Assembly: GCF_013778505.1 (NCBI RefSeq)
Contig: NZ_JAAOWU010000017.1
Span: 1 to 64,000 of the forward strand
Source of the DNA: Pseudomonas sivasensis
GTDB taxonomy: Bacteria; Pseudomonadota; Gammaproteobacteria; Pseudomonadales; Pseudomonadaceae
Direction: 5' to 3'
Length of the DNA: 64,000 bases
Shown here: in pieces, positions 18,101-26,955 of the stretch
Layout: each line of letters starts with the position of its first letter
Numbering within the stretch: the stretch's first letter is position 1
Translations under genes and position numbers: made by a program
Notes under the pieces: generated by a model
The model's input: the letters and a program-made list of their open reading frames with translations, nothing else
Told to the model about the DNA's origin: nothing
Databases searched by the model: none

Positions 18101-18889
18101 TCACCGAAAGAACTCCCCCGGCGTCGCATCAAACTGCTGGCGAAACGCATTGATAAACGCCGACGTCGACTCATACCCACACCCCAGCGCCACATCCGTC
18201 ACGCGCTCGCCTTGCTCCAGGGCGGGCAGGGCGCTCAGCAGGCGTAGGCGCTGGCGCCAGGCGCGGAAGGTCAGGCCGGTATCCCTCAAAAACAAGCGGC
18301 TGAGCGTCTTTTCGCTAAGCCCCAGTTTTTCGCTCCATTGCCCCAGTGTGGTCTGTTGCTCCGGGCGCAGGTTCAAGCTGCGGTAGATCTGTCGTAAACG
18401 TGGGTCGAGGGGCAGTGGCAGCATCAAATCCACTTGGGGCGCGGCGGCGAGTTGGTCGAGTACCACTTGGGCCAGGCGCCCCTCGGGACCGTCCTCGGCA
18501 TATTCCACCGGCAGCTCGCTGAAGCTGCGGATCAATTCGCGCAACAGGCTGCTCACCTCCAGCACGTGGCAACACTCCGAGGCCCAGGCGGTCACGCTGC
18601 AATCGAGGTACAGGCTGCGCATTTCGGTGTGGGGCGAGCTGAACACGCGGTGCGGCATGCCCGCCGGGATCCACACCGCCCGCTGCGGCGGCGCGACAAA
18701 GCGGCCGGCGCTGGTCTGGATCTCCAGCACGCCTGAAATCGCGTAAGACAATTGCACCCACGGGTGACTGTGGCGCCGGGTCAACGCGCGATTGGGCAAG
18801 GATTCGGTGCGCCCGTACACCGGCCGTGGCAGGCTGGACAGCCCGGGGATGCTGCGGCGCACCGTTTTGTCATGTCCTTTAGGCGGCAT
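18101..18889 (-). CDS. AraC-family transcriptional regulator with cupin sensor domain
   Basis: The 262-residue protein has an N-terminal cupin-type region containing HSHPWVQLSY and RAVWIPAGMPH. A C-terminal double helix-turn-helix follows at about 165-262, with GLSEKTLSRLF and the family signature region VALGCGYESTSAFINAFRQ near the end. The layout is that of the NimR/YeaM subgroup, which usually controls a divergent transporter. It is transcribed away from the transporter gene at 18975, and an inverted repeat lies between the two starts. The effector is not known. Length and domain order are normal for the family. Confidence 0.9.
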   Translation of the reverse strand: MPPKGHDKTVRRSIPGLSSLPRPVYGRTESLPNRALTRRHSHPWVQLSYAISGVLEIQTSAGRFVAPPQRAVWIPAGMPHRVFSSPHTEMRSLYLDCSVTAWASECCHVLEVSSLLRELIRSFSELPVEYAEDGPEGRLAQVVLDQLAAAPQVDLMLPLPLDPRLRQIYRSLNLRPEQQTTLGQWSEKLGLSEKTLSRLFLRDTGLTFRAWRQRLRLLSALPALEQGERVTDVALGCGYESTSAFINAFRQQFDATPGEFFR

Positions 18890-18913
18890 TTACTGGCTCA
18901 TTGGCGTTAGTCG

Positions 18914-18928
18914 GTAACAAGCCGTTAC
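18914..18928. promoter_or_regulatory. Possible operator between divergent AraC and transporter genes
   Basis: GTAAC, five bases, then GTTAC forms a perfect inverted repeat in the 85-bp gap between the two divergent starts. It is short, and the binding protein is inferred from position only. Confidence 0.35.
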
Positions 18929-18974
18929 GTTAGAGTCGCGGTGACGCTCTTGGCAACCCCTGGAAGATCCGCTT

Positions 18975-19973
18975 ATGACACGCCCTCGTTTTCTGCCCGA
19001 CAACTTCACTCTGACCCTGATCGCCACGGTGATCCTCGCTTCCTTGCTGCCCGCCAGCGGCCAGACCGCCGTAGCCTTCGGTTGGGTCACCAACCTGGCC
19101 ATCGCGCTGCTGTTCTTCCTGCATGGCGCCAAGCTGTCGCGCCAGGCCATCGTTGCCGGGGCTGGCCACTGGCGCCTGCACTTGCTGGTGTTCAGCCTGA
19201 CCTTCGTGCTGTTCCCCTTGTTGGGCCTGGCGCTCAAGCCGGTGCTGTCGCCGCTGATCGGCAAAGACCTGTACATGGGCATGCTTTACCTCTGCGCCTT
19301 GCCGGCCACCGTGCAATCGGCGATTGCGTTCACTTCGCTGGCGCGGGGCAATATACCGGCGGCGATTTGCAGCGCGGCGGCGTCGAGCCTGTTCGGTATC
19401 TTCCTTACGCCGCTGCTGGTGACGTTATTGCTCAACGTGCACGGCGAAGGCAGCTCCACGGTCGATGCCATCCTGAAAATCAGCGTGCAACTGCTGCTGC
19501 CTTTTATCGCCGGGCAAATCGCGCGGCGCTGGATCGGCGAGTGGGTGGGCCGCAATAAGGCCTGGCTCAAATTCGTCGACCAAGGCTCGATCCTGCTGGT
19601 GGTCTACGGCGCATTCAGCGAAGCGGTCAACGAAGGCATCTGGCATCAGATCCCACTGTGGGAACTGGGCGGTCTGGTGGTGGCCTGCTGCGTGTTGCTG
19701 GCCTTGGTGCTGGTGGCGTCGAGCGTGCTGGGCAAGGCGTTTGGCTTCAATCAGGAAGACCGGATCACCATTTTGTTCTGCGGTTCGAAGAAGAGCCTGG
19801 CCACCGGCGTACCCATGGCACAAGTGCTGTTTGCCGGGGCGAGCATGGGGGTGTTGATTTTGCCGTTGATGCTGTTTCACCAGATCCAGTTGATGGTCTG
19901 CGCGGCGTTAGCGCAGCGGTATGCCAAGCGTCCTGAAAGCGTTCCGGAGTTGATGGCGCAGGTAGATCCTTGA
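18975..19973 (+). CDS. Bile acid:sodium symporter-family transporter (YfeH-like)
   Basis: The 332-residue product is a polytopic inner-membrane protein of the BASS/SBF superfamily, with about nine or ten hydrophobic segments. Family-like features are the P-A-T-V-Q-S-A-I-A segment near residue 115 and the GSKKSLATGVP segment near 273, both in crossover helices that bind sodium and substrate in relatives. GGAAG lies about 8 bases before the ATG. It is divergent from the AraC regulator, which probably controls it. The physiological substrate of YfeH-type members is not established; bile acid transport should not be assumed. Confidence 0.88.
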   Translation: MTRPRFLPDNFTLTLIATVILASLLPASGQTAVAFGWVTNLAIALLFFLHGAKLSRQAIVAGAGHWRLHLLVFSLTFVLFPLLGLALKPVLSPLIGKDLYMGMLYLCALPATVQSAIAFTSLARGNIPAAICSAAASSLFGIFLTPLLVTLLLNVHGEGSSTVDAILKISVQLLLPFIAGQIARRWIGEWVGRNKAWLKFVDQGSILLVVYGAFSEAVNEGIWHQIPLWELGGLVVACCVLLALVLVASSVLGKAFGFNQEDRITILFCGSKKSLATGVPMAQVLFAGASMGVLILPLMLFHQIQLMVCAALAQRYAKRPESVPELMAQVDP

Positions 19974-20050
19974 TTCAAACCGACGAATAACCTCAAGTTA
20001 CTGCTCAGCCCGGCGACTTACTGCTTACTGGCCCAAGAAGGAGTGTCGGC

Positions 20051-20413
20051 ATGAGCAGTAAAGGTATTTCGGTAATCGCAGGCCTCCTCGGCCTATGGGC
20101 AAGTACATGCGGCGCGGCGCAGTCCGTGGGGCAGGGCACCATCGCGTTCAGTGGCAGCATCGTCGAGCCAGGGTGTGCGACAAATGCGCGCAGTGGGCTG
20201 GTGACGGAAGGCAAGGGCTGTGTCGCTTCCGGTCGTGCCAATCGCTTCGACGTGCGCAGTTTGATGCCGGTGGCGGGTGTCGCCGTTCCCCGGCTATCGC
20301 CTGTTGCAGACAGCGGCCTTGGGCGTGATCACGATCAGCGGTATGTGCTGGTAGACAGCGCCGGCCAGCCGATTGTGTCGGGCAAGTACGTCGTCACTGT
20401 GACCACACCGTGA
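20051..20413 (+). CDS. Small secreted protein with type 1 pilin-like N-terminal motif
   Basis: The 120-residue product has a signal peptide (about 1-22) followed by GTIAFSGSIVEPGC. That pattern matches the first strand and first cysteine of chaperone-usher pilin subunits. A second cysteine (KGC) follows about 17 residues later, so the usual cysteine pair is possible. The protein is shorter than a normal pilin (about 150-180 residues), and its C-terminus ends VVTVTTP. No chaperone or usher gene is nearby, so it may be an orphan or relic subunit, or an unrelated secreted protein. AAGGAG precedes the ATG. Confidence 0.7.
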   Translation: MSSKGISVIAGLLGLWASTCGAAQSVGQGTIAFSGSIVEPGCATNARSGLVTEGKGCVASGRANRFDVRSLMPVAGVAVPRLSPVADSGLGRDHDQRYVLVDSAGQPIVSGKYVVTVTTP

Positions 20414-20536
20414 CAAAACTGAGGGTGTCTTGAGGGGTATCGGCGTCAACAGCCAGCCGAGAAACCTATAGAATGCCAAGCGGCGGCGCTTGTCCTGGGT
20501 GGCCGTTTGATCATCGCCAGAGTACCTCGCCTTTCA

Positions 20537-21721
20537 ATGAGCATTTCAGCCGCAACCCCCCAAGCCAACTGGCAACCGGTCATCGCCCTTGCGCTGGCCG
20601 CGTTTGTGTTCAATACCACCGAATTCGTACCGGTCGGCCTGCTGAGCGCCATTGGTGCCAGCTTCGACATGCCCGTGTCCAGCGTCGGCCTGATGCTCAC
20701 CATCTACGCCTGGATCGTGTCCCTGACCTCACTGCCGGTGATGCTGCTGACCCGTAACGTCGAGCGGCGCAAATTGCTGATCGTGCTGTTCGGCATGTTT
20801 ATCCTCAGCCATATCCTTTCCAGCGTGGCCAACAGTTTTGGCTTGTTGATGGTCAGCCGGATCGGCATTGCCTTGTCCCATGCGTTGTTCTGGTCGATCA
20901 CAGCGTCCCTCGCGGTGCGCCTGGCGCCGGAGGGCAAACAGGTACAAGCCCTCGGGTTGCTGGCCACCGGTACGTCATTGGCGATGGTGTTGGGGATTCC
21001 TCTGGGGCGTCTGCTCGGCGAGGCCATGGGCTGGCGCACTACCTTCCTGGTGATCGGCGCTTTCGCCGCCGCTCTCGTGTTCTGGCTGGCGCGCACGTTG
21101 CCACCGTTGCCGAGCCAGAACTCCGGTTCCCTGCGCAGCCTGCCGCTGCTGTTCAAGCGCCCGGCGCTGGTGGCGCTTTACGTGCTCACTGCGCTCACGG
21201 TGACCGCGCAGTTCACCGCCTACAGCTACATCGAACCCTTCGTCGAAGGCGTGGCCGGGATGGATGGCAGCGCCGTGACCCTGATCCTGCTGGTCTTCGG
21301 CGGCGCGGGCATCATCGGCTCGTTGCTGTTCAGCCTGGTGCACCGCTTCAACCCGCACCTGTTTGTGGTCGGCGCGGTGTTTATCCTGGCCGCGTGCCTC
21401 ACGCTGATGCTGCCCTTGAGCGGCGCCGAGTCGTACCTGGTGATCCTGAGCATTTTCTGGGGCATGGCGATCATGGGCTTCGGCCTGGCCATGCAATCCA
21501 AAGTGCTGGTACTGGCGCCGGACGCCACTGACGTAGCCATGGCGATGTTCTCCGGCATCTACAACATCGGCATTGGCGGCGGCGCCCTGATGGGCAGTTG
21601 GGTCGGCAGTCACTTCGGTTTCGCCTGGATTGGCGTGGCGGGGGGGATGCTGGCGGCGGTGGCGTTGATCGGGTATTGCCTGGCGATTCGCAGGTTCGGC
21701 ACGGGTGTGGCACAAAGCTGA
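20537..21721 (+). CDS. sotB: MFS sugar/drug efflux transporter (SotB-like)
   Basis: This 394-residue protein has 12 predicted membrane helices and belongs to the DHA1 branch of the major facilitator superfamily, closest in pattern to SotB/YdeA. FNTTEFVPVGLLS in helix 1 and the GIPLGRLLGEAMGWR loop after helix 5 are typical of this branch. SotB members export sugars such as arabinose, or IPTG and drugs. The ATG at 20537 (MSISAA) is chosen over an upstream in-frame TTG because family proteins begin shortly before helix 1; the ribosome binding site is weak. It stands alone and converges on the transaldolase gene. Confidence 0.88.
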   Translation: MSISAATPQANWQPVIALALAAFVFNTTEFVPVGLLSAIGASFDMPVSSVGLMLTIYAWIVSLTSLPVMLLTRNVERRKLLIVLFGMFILSHILSSVANSFGLLMVSRIGIALSHALFWSITASLAVRLAPEGKQVQALGLLATGTSLAMVLGIPLGRLLGEAMGWRTTFLVIGAFAAALVFWLARTLPPLPSQNSGSLRSLPLLFKRPALVALYVLTALTVTAQFTAYSYIEPFVEGVAGMDGSAVTLILLVFGGAGIIGSLLFSLVHRFNPHLFVVGAVFILAACLTLMLPLSGAESYLVILSIFWGMAIMGFGLAMQSKVLVLAPDATDVAMAMFSGIYNIGIGGGALMGSWVGSHFGFAWIGVAGGMLAAVALIGYCLAIRRFGTGVAQS

Positions 21722-21749
21722 TGCAGGAGCGAGCCAGCTCGCTCCTGCA
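21722..21749. terminator. Hairpin between convergent sotB and tal
   Basis: A perfect 12-bp stem (TGCAGGAGCGAG with CTCGCTCCTGCA) and a 4-base loop begin directly after the sotB stop. There is no T tract, so it may be a dispersed palindromic repeat that also stops or protects transcripts. Confidence 0.55.
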
Positions 21750-21760
21750 GGTTGACGGCG

Positions 21761-22684
21761 TTACAGCCCAGCCAACAGCGCCTCCAACTTCTCCTGATCC
21801 CGCGCAAACTGGCGAATGCCTTCGGCCAGTTTTTCGGTGGCCATTGCATCTTCATTCGACGCCCAGCGGAACTGCGCTTCGGTCAACGGTTGGCGCGCTT
21901 CACCGGCCGCCCCAGGTTGCAGCTTGCGTTCCAGCGGCCCGTTGTCTTCAGCCAGTTTTTGCAGCAAGTCCGGGCTGATGGTCAGGCGATCACAGCCGGC
22001 CAGTTGTTCGATCTGGCTGAGGGTACGGAAGCTGGCGCCCATCACCACGGTCGGGATGGCGTTGGCTTTGTAGTAGTTGTAGATGCGCGTCACCGACTGC
22101 ACGCCTGGGTCTTCAGCCCCGGTGTAGTCCAGGCCTGTGCTCTTGCGGTACCAGTCGTAGATGCGGCCCACGAACGGCGAGATCAGGAACACGCCAGCGT
22201 CGGCGCAGGCCTGAGCCTGGGCGAAGGAGAACAGCAGGGTGAGGTTGGTCTGGATGCCGGATTTTTCCAGGCGTTCGGCGGTGCGGATGCCTTCCCAGGT
22301 GGAGGCCAGTTTAATCAGCACGCGGTCGCGGCCGACGCCGGCCTGGTCGTACAGGGCGATCAATTGGTTGGCCTTGGCCCACAGCGCGTCTTCATCGAAG
22401 GACAGACGCGCGTCGACTTCAGTGGAGATGCGCCCCGGAATCACCTTGAGAATGCCGCAGCCCACTGACACCGCGAAGCGGTCACACGCCAGGCCTACAT
22501 CGCCTTTGGATGACGACACCGCATTGCGCAGCAATTCGGCGTATTCCGGGATCGCAGCGGCTTTGAGCAGCAGTGACGGGTTAGTGGTGGCGTCGACAGG
22601 GCGCAGGCGGCTGATGGCTTCCAGGTCGCCGGTGTCGCAGACCACGGTGGTGAATTGCTTGAGTTGTTCGAGCTTGGACGTCAT
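21761..22684 (-). CDS. tal: Transaldolase (class I, TalB type)
   Basis: The 307-residue enzyme moves a dihydroxyacetone unit between sedoheptulose 7-phosphate and glyceraldehyde 3-phosphate in the non-oxidative pentose phosphate pathway. Visible motifs are DATTNPSLLLKAA near residue 30, LIKLASTWEGIRTAE with the Schiff-base lysine at about 125-140, and VMGASFRT near 230. It is the last gene of the leftward catabolic arm and begins 24 bases after the regulator gene. With the split transketolase at 29309-31067 it can feed pentose phosphates to central metabolism. It could equally be the main cellular transaldolase; only this copy is in view. Confidence 0.95.
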   Translation of the reverse strand: MTSKLEQLKQFTTVVCDTGDLEAISRLRPVDATTNPSLLLKAAAIPEYAELLRNAVSSSKGDVGLACDRFAVSVGCGILKVIPGRISTEVDARLSFDEDALWAKANQLIALYDQAGVGRDRVLIKLASTWEGIRTAERLEKSGIQTNLTLLFSFAQAQACADAGVFLISPFVGRIYDWYRKSTGLDYTGAEDPGVQSVTRIYNYYKANAIPTVVMGASFRTLSQIEQLAGCDRLTISPDLLQKLAEDNGPLERKLQPGAAGEARQPLTEAQFRWASNEDAMATEKLAEGIRQFARDQEKLEALLAGL

Positions 22685-22708
22685 GAGCGGCTGTCTCCAA
22701 AAAATAGG

Positions 22709-23662
22709 TTATTGGTTGAGGGCCTGTGCGGTATCCAGGTCGGTGATCAGGATGTCCAGGTAGCCGCCCTTGAGCGCGCCGCGTATCGCCTGGACCTTGT
22801 TCAGCCCGCCGGCCAGGCCGAGCACGCGGTGGATTGAGCGCAGCTTGGGCAGTGCCACCGACACCACGAATTCTTCATCTTCTTCCAATACCGGCTTGCC
22901 CTGGGCATCGAAGTAGCGCAGGCAGATATCGCCCACCGCACCGCGCTCGGCCAGCAGGCGCAGCATGTCCTCGGTGTAGTAGTTGCCGCTGTTGCGCAGC
23001 AATTGCGAGGGCTCCAGGTCGCCGATGCCGACGATCGCCAGGGTGATGCTGTCAAAGCGTTGCAGCACTTCCTTGACCTCTTCCATCTGCACGATGCGCT
23101 GCTTGCTCTGCACCGATTGCTCAATGCTTTGGGACGGCAGCAAATACGCCGGGCAGTTGAGCAGGGTGGCCAGGCGTTGGGTCAGCAAGGTGGCTTCGAA
23201 CGCGCCTTTGTTGCCGACGCCACCGAGCAGTTGCACCACTTCCTCGGCGCCTTGCTTGCCCGACTGCGCATGCAGGTGGCCGACCATGGCGCGAATGGTG
23301 CTGCTCCACGATGAAATGCCGATATGGTCCTGGGGCGACAGGCTGGTTTCCAGGTAGTGCGCAGCGGCCGAGCCGATGGCTTGCTTGATGCTTTCGTCAT
23401 TTCCGGCCTCGGTGGCTTCCACCACGATCACCCGGCGCACGCCGTAGCGACGTTGCAATTGGGTTTCCAGTTCCAGGTGCAGGCCTTGCAGGCGCATCAC
23501 GCTGATCTTCACTACGCCTTCCTGCAGCGCCCGGCGCAGGGCGCGGCTGATAAAGGACTGGGACAGGTCCAGTTGCGTGGAGATTTCGGACTGCTTGAGC
23601 CCTTCTTCGTAATAGAGGCTCGCGATCTTGGTGATCAGGCGCTGTTCTTCGATCTGGCTCAT
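22709..23662 (-). CDS. SorC/DeoR-family sugar-binding transcriptional regulator
   Basis: The 317-residue protein has an N-terminal helix-turn-helix (QSEISTQLDLSQSFISRALR, about 24-43) and a SorC-type sugar-phosphate-binding domain. GISSWSSTIRAM (about 124-135) and VVQLLGGVGN (about 148-157) are typical ligand-pocket segments. The ATG at 23662 is preferred because GAGG lies 5 bases upstream; an in-frame GTG seven codons earlier lacks a better site. Such regulators bind phosphorylated pathway intermediates. It lies inside the catabolic operon between a dehydrogenase and transaldolase. The TGAATA inverted repeats at 28991 and 29241 are its likely operators (inference). Confidence 0.9.
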   Translation of the reverse strand: MSQIEEQRLITKIASLYYEEGLKQSEISTQLDLSQSFISRALRRALQEGVVKISVMRLQGLHLELETQLQRRYGVRRVIVVEATEAGNDESIKQAIGSAAAHYLETSLSPQDHIGISSWSSTIRAMVGHLHAQSGKQGAEEVVQLLGGVGNKGAFEATLLTQRLATLLNCPAYLLPSQSIEQSVQSKQRIVQMEEVKEVLQRFDSITLAIVGIGDLEPSQLLRNSGNYYTEDMLRLLAERGAVGDICLRYFDAQGKPVLEEDEEFVVSVALPKLRSIHRVLGLAGGLNKVQAIRGALKGGYLDILITDLDTAQALNQ

Positions 23663-23707
23663 GAAAGCCTCAGTTATTGACACAATGGCCGTGAGGATAC
23701 CAAACCC

Positions 23708-24508
23708 TTACGACATGATCAGGCCGCCGTCGATATTGATCGCCTGGCCGGTCAGGTACGCCGCGTCGTCGGAGGCCAGGAAGGCTACCAGACCCGCCAC
23801 ATCCGAGGGTTTGCCGGCACGGCGCAGGGGGATGTTCTTGACCCACTCGGCCATCAATTCACCCTTGCCGTAGCGTTTTTCGTCGGTGCTGAGGATCTCG
23901 CCCCACACGCGGTCGTTGTAGTCCCACATCTCGCTTTCGATGATGCCGGGGCAGAATGCGTTGACGGTGATGTTATGCGGCGCCAGCTCCAGGGACAGGC
24001 TTTGGGTGATGCCGATCACGCCCATTTTGCTGGCTGCGTAGTGCGGTGTGTAGATAAAACCCTGGCGACCTTGCCCGGACGAGGTGTTGATCAACCGCCC
24101 GCTGCCTTGCTTGACCATGTACTTGGCCGCTTCCCTGCACCCCAGCCACACGCCAGTGGTGTTGACCTGTAGCACCTTATCGAAATCAGCGCGGGGCATT
24201 TTGTCGTAGTGGTCGATGGTGATGATGCCGGCGTTCTGCACCGACACGTCGATGCTGCCGAAGCGGGCGTGGCCTTCGCGGTAGAGCTTCTCGATATCGC
24301 TTTCGTTGGTGACGTCGATGCCGAGGGCGAGGGCGCTCACGCCGTATTCCTGCGCCAGTTGGTCGGCGGTGAACGTCACGCGCTCCAGGTCGTTGGAGGC
24401 CAGCACCAGGTTGGCGCCTTCCTGAGCGAAGCGCTCGGCTATGCCGGCACCAATGCCACGGCAGGCGCCGGTGATCACGATGGTTTTACCGCTGAAACGT
24501 TGCGACAT
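23708..24508 (-). CDS. Short-chain dehydrogenase/reductase (polyol or sugar oxidation)
   Basis: This 266-residue classical SDR has the NAD(P) motif TGACRGIGAGIAE near residue 14, NAG at about 89, a catalytic serine in NTSSGQGRQG, and YAASK (YxxxK). A PG motif follows, and the C-terminus INIDGGLIMS is typical. The ATG at 24508 has AAGGAG 9 bases upstream. It starts 11 bases after the preceding SDR gene, so the two are co-transcribed. In this setting it probably oxidises a polyol or a keto-sugar before phosphorylation by the FGGY kinase. The exact substrate cannot be read from sequence. Confidence 0.88.
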   Translation of the reverse strand: MSQRFSGKTIVITGACRGIGAGIAERFAQEGANLVLASNDLERVTFTADQLAQEYGVSALALGIDVTNESDIEKLYREGHARFGSIDVSVQNAGIITIDHYDKMPRADFDKVLQVNTTGVWLGCREAAKYMVKQGSGRLINTSSGQGRQGFIYTPHYAASKMGVIGITQSLSLELAPHNITVNAFCPGIIESEMWDYNDRVWGEILSTDEKRYGKGELMAEWVKNIPLRRAGKPSDVAGLVAFLASDDAAYLTGQAINIDGGLIMS

Positions 24509-24519
24509 CACAAGACTCC

Positions 24520-25284
24520 TTACCAGCACACAAAGCCGCCATCGACCAACAGGTCGACACCGGTGCAGAAAGATGACGCCTGGCTGACCAGGAAAATTGC
24601 CGGGCCGACCATTTCTTCCACGCTGGCCATACGGCCCATGGGCGTGGTCTGTTCAAAGATCTTCACCTGGTCGGCGACTTCCGGGCGCGAGTTCATCGGC
24701 GTGGCGGTGTAGCCGGGGCTGATGCAGTTGACGCGCAGGCCCTTGTCGGCCCATTCCATCGCCAGGCTTTTGCTCAGGTGGATCACCCCAGCCTTGGAGG
24801 TGTTGTAGTGCGCCTGCAACAGGCCACGGTTGACGATGCTGCCGGACATGGAGGCGATGTTGACGATTGCACCTTTGCCACGCGGCAACATCACGGCGGC
24901 CTGGGCCTGGCAGCTGAGGAAGATGCCGGTGAGGTTGATGTCCAGTGTGGTTTGCCAGCGTTGCAGTTCCAGGTCTTCGGCGGCCTGGGCGTTGGCGATG
25001 CCGGCGCAGTTGACCGCGACGCTGAGTTCGCCGAGTTCCTGTTCGGTTCGTGCGACCGCTGCATCCAGTGCGGCGCGCTCGGTGACGGTGCCGCTCAACG
25101 CCAAGGCGCGACGGCCCAGCGCCTGGATGCGTTCTACCGTGCTGGCAATGCCGGGGCTGCCCGGAAGATCAAAGCAGGCGACATCTGCGCCGGCTTCGGC
25201 CAGCCCGACAGCGATGGCTTGGCCGATGCCGCTGCCGGCGCCGGTGACAAAGGCCACTTGGCCCTGAAGACTGAAAAGCTGCAT
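24520..25284 (-). CDS. Short-chain dehydrogenase/reductase (polyol or sugar oxidation)
   Basis: This 254-residue classical SDR has TGAGSGIGQAIAV near residue 15, NCAGIAN near 91, the catalytic serine in NIASMSGS, and YNTSK (YxxxK). The C-terminus is VDGGFVCW. Proteins of this shape include D-threitol, arabinitol and gluconate dehydrogenases. The aspartate in CFDLP at the end of the second strand favours NAD over NADP. It is separated from the ATPase gene by a REP pair, and 11 bases before the next SDR gene. Two SDRs side by side suggest two successive or alternative redox steps on a polyol (inference). Confidence 0.88.
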   Translation of the reverse strand: MQLFSLQGQVAFVTGAGSGIGQAIAVGLAEAGADVACFDLPGSPGIASTVERIQALGRRALALSGTVTERAALDAAVARTEQELGELSVAVNCAGIANAQAAEDLELQRWQTTLDINLTGIFLSCQAQAAVMLPRGKGAIVNIASMSGSIVNRGLLQAHYNTSKAGVIHLSKSLAMEWADKGLRVNCISPGYTATPMNSRPEVADQVKIFEQTTPMGRMASVEEMVGPAIFLVSQASSFCTGVDLLVDGGFVCW

Positions 25285-25319
25285 GGATAACTCCGTTATT
25301 TGAAATCACAGTGGACCCG

Positions 25320-25408
25320 TGTGGGAGGGGGCTTGCTCCCGATAGCAGTGGTTCAGTGACAGATGCTTCTACTGACACTCCCTCATCGGGGGCAAGCCCC
25401 CTCCCACA
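25320..25408. repeat. REP pair inside the catabolic operon
   Basis: Two facing TGTGGGAGGGGGCTTGC units form an inverted repeat between the ABC ATPase stop and the SDR start. Such hairpins can protect or end upstream mRNA, which could lower expression of the enzyme genes relative to the transporter. Confidence 0.9.
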
Positions 25409-25431
25409 GTTGGATCTGTGTAGGTGTTTGG

Positions 25432-26940
25432 TTATGCGGTGGCCATTTCCATCACCGACACCGGTGTGGCCTCGCCACGCTCCAGAATCCCCATCTGCCG
25501 GCCTCGGCTCATCACCATCACCCGATGGGACAAGCCCAGCACTTCATCCAGGTCGGAACTGACCACGATCACCGCCATGCCCTTGGCCGCCAAGTCCGCG
25601 ATCACTTCATAAATCGCCGCCCGTGCACCCACGTCGATGCCGCGTGTTGGCTCATCCAGAATGAACACCTTGGGGTTGCGTGCCAGCCACTTGGCGATGA
25701 TTACCTTCTGCTGGTTGCCGCCGGACAAACTGGAAATCCGCGACTGCGGCGAACCTTTCACGCCGAGCCGCGCCACCGCCGTTCGGGCGAATTCACGCAG
25801 CGGGGCAGGGAGCACCCAACCGCGTTTGTCCAGCAGGTCGGTGTTGCCGTAGACCAGGTTGTCTTCGATGCGATGTTCCACGACTACGCCTTGCTGTTTG
25901 CGGTCTTCAGGTACCAGCACTACACCGGCCTGAATCGCTTCAAACGGGCTGCGCAGCTGGCGCACCTCACCGTCCAGCACCATCTGCCCCTTGATGTCCT
26001 GGGCCGCACCGGCAATGGTGCGCACCAGCTCCGTACGCCCGGCGCCGACCACGCCGGCAATGCCGAACACTTCGCCGGCACGCACGCTGAAGTCGATGCC
26101 ATGCAAAGCGAATTCGCGGCAGGTCAGGTCTTTGACCTGCAACATCACCTGCTCCTGCGGCGCCTGCAGCGCGGGGAAAATCCGCTCCAGGCTGCGCCCG
26201 ACCATCTGCTCCACCAGCTCGCGCACCGGCACTTGCGCGGTGGCATGCAGGGCGATCTGACGACCGTCGCGCAGCACCAGCACGCGGTCGGCGATGCGCG
26301 CGATTTCTTCCAGGCGATGGCTGATATAGATAAACGACACGCCTTCTGCTTTCAGCCGTTCCACCTGCTTGAACAGCAACTCGGTTTCTTCAGCGCCCAG
26401 CGCAGCGGTGGGTTCATCGAGAATCAGCAAGCTGGCCTTCAAGGTCAGCGCCTTGGCGATTTCCACCAATTGCTGGGCCGCCACACTCAGGCCTTCGACC
26501 TTGCGCGACGCCGGCACGTTGAGCCCCAGGCGTTCCAGTTGGATCTGCGCCTGGGCCTCGATGTAGTCGCGATCGACCCGCCCGTAACGCATGGGCAGGC
26601 GACCGACGAAGATGTTCTCGGCGATCGACAGTTGCGGCAGCAGACGGATTTCCTGGTGGATCAGGCCGATACCTGCGCCCAGTGCCGCACCCGGCGAGGC
26701 GGGTGCATACGGCGCGCCGAGCCAGGTCATGCTGCCGCCAGCTTCGGGTTGCACGAGGCCTGCGATGATCGACGACAAGGTCGACTTACCGGCACCGTTT
26801 TCACCGAGCAGGGCCAGCACTTCACCGCGGCGAATATCCACATTGACCTGGGACAACACCTGCACCGGGCCGTAGGCCTTGCTGATATTGCGCAGGCACA
26901 GCACCGCATCGGCGCTGCTATCCAGAGCTGCTGCTTGCAT
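25432..26940 (-). CDS. Sugar ABC transporter ATPase (RbsA type, double ATPase)
   Basis: The 502-residue protein has two fused nucleotide-binding domains, as in RbsA/XylG of the CUT2 family. Domain 1 has GENGAGKST (Walker A, about 43-51) and LILDEPTAALG (Walker B). Its usual LSGG signature is replaced by LSVAAQQ, which is normal for CUT2 proteins. Domain 2 has an altered Walker A (VVGAGRTEL), LSGGNQQKV and FILDEPTRGIDVG. The ATG at 26940 has GGAGG 5 bases upstream and is preferred to an earlier in-frame start. It belongs with the binding protein and permease encoded just before it. Confidence 0.94.
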   Translation of the reverse strand: MQAAALDSSADAVLCLRNISKAYGPVQVLSQVNVDIRRGEVLALLGENGAGKSTLSSIIAGLVQPEAGGSMTWLGAPYAPASPGAALGAGIGLIHQEIRLLPQLSIAENIFVGRLPMRYGRVDRDYIEAQAQIQLERLGLNVPASRKVEGLSVAAQQLVEIAKALTLKASLLILDEPTAALGAEETELLFKQVERLKAEGVSFIYISHRLEEIARIADRVLVLRDGRQIALHATAQVPVRELVEQMVGRSLERIFPALQAPQEQVMLQVKDLTCREFALHGIDFSVRAGEVFGIAGVVGAGRTELVRTIAGAAQDIKGQMVLDGEVRQLRSPFEAIQAGVVLVPEDRKQQGVVVEHRIEDNLVYGNTDLLDKRGWVLPAPLREFARTAVARLGVKGSPQSRISSLSGGNQQKVIIAKWLARNPKVFILDEPTRGIDVGARAAIYEVIADLAAKGMAVIVVSSDLDEVLGLSHRVMVMSRGRQMGILERGEATPVSVMEMATA

Positions 26941-26955
26941 GACGACCTCCAAGGC

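Noticed and set aside
17917..18195. Lys/Gln/Ser-rich frame across the 11-bp tandem repeat, with a similar frame at 52632-52910
   Set aside because: The shared words (for example TADFVSEKDV) come from the shared repeat DNA. The tandem unit is not a multiple of three, and the frames run into REP pairs or a neighbouring gene, so I treat them as non-coding.
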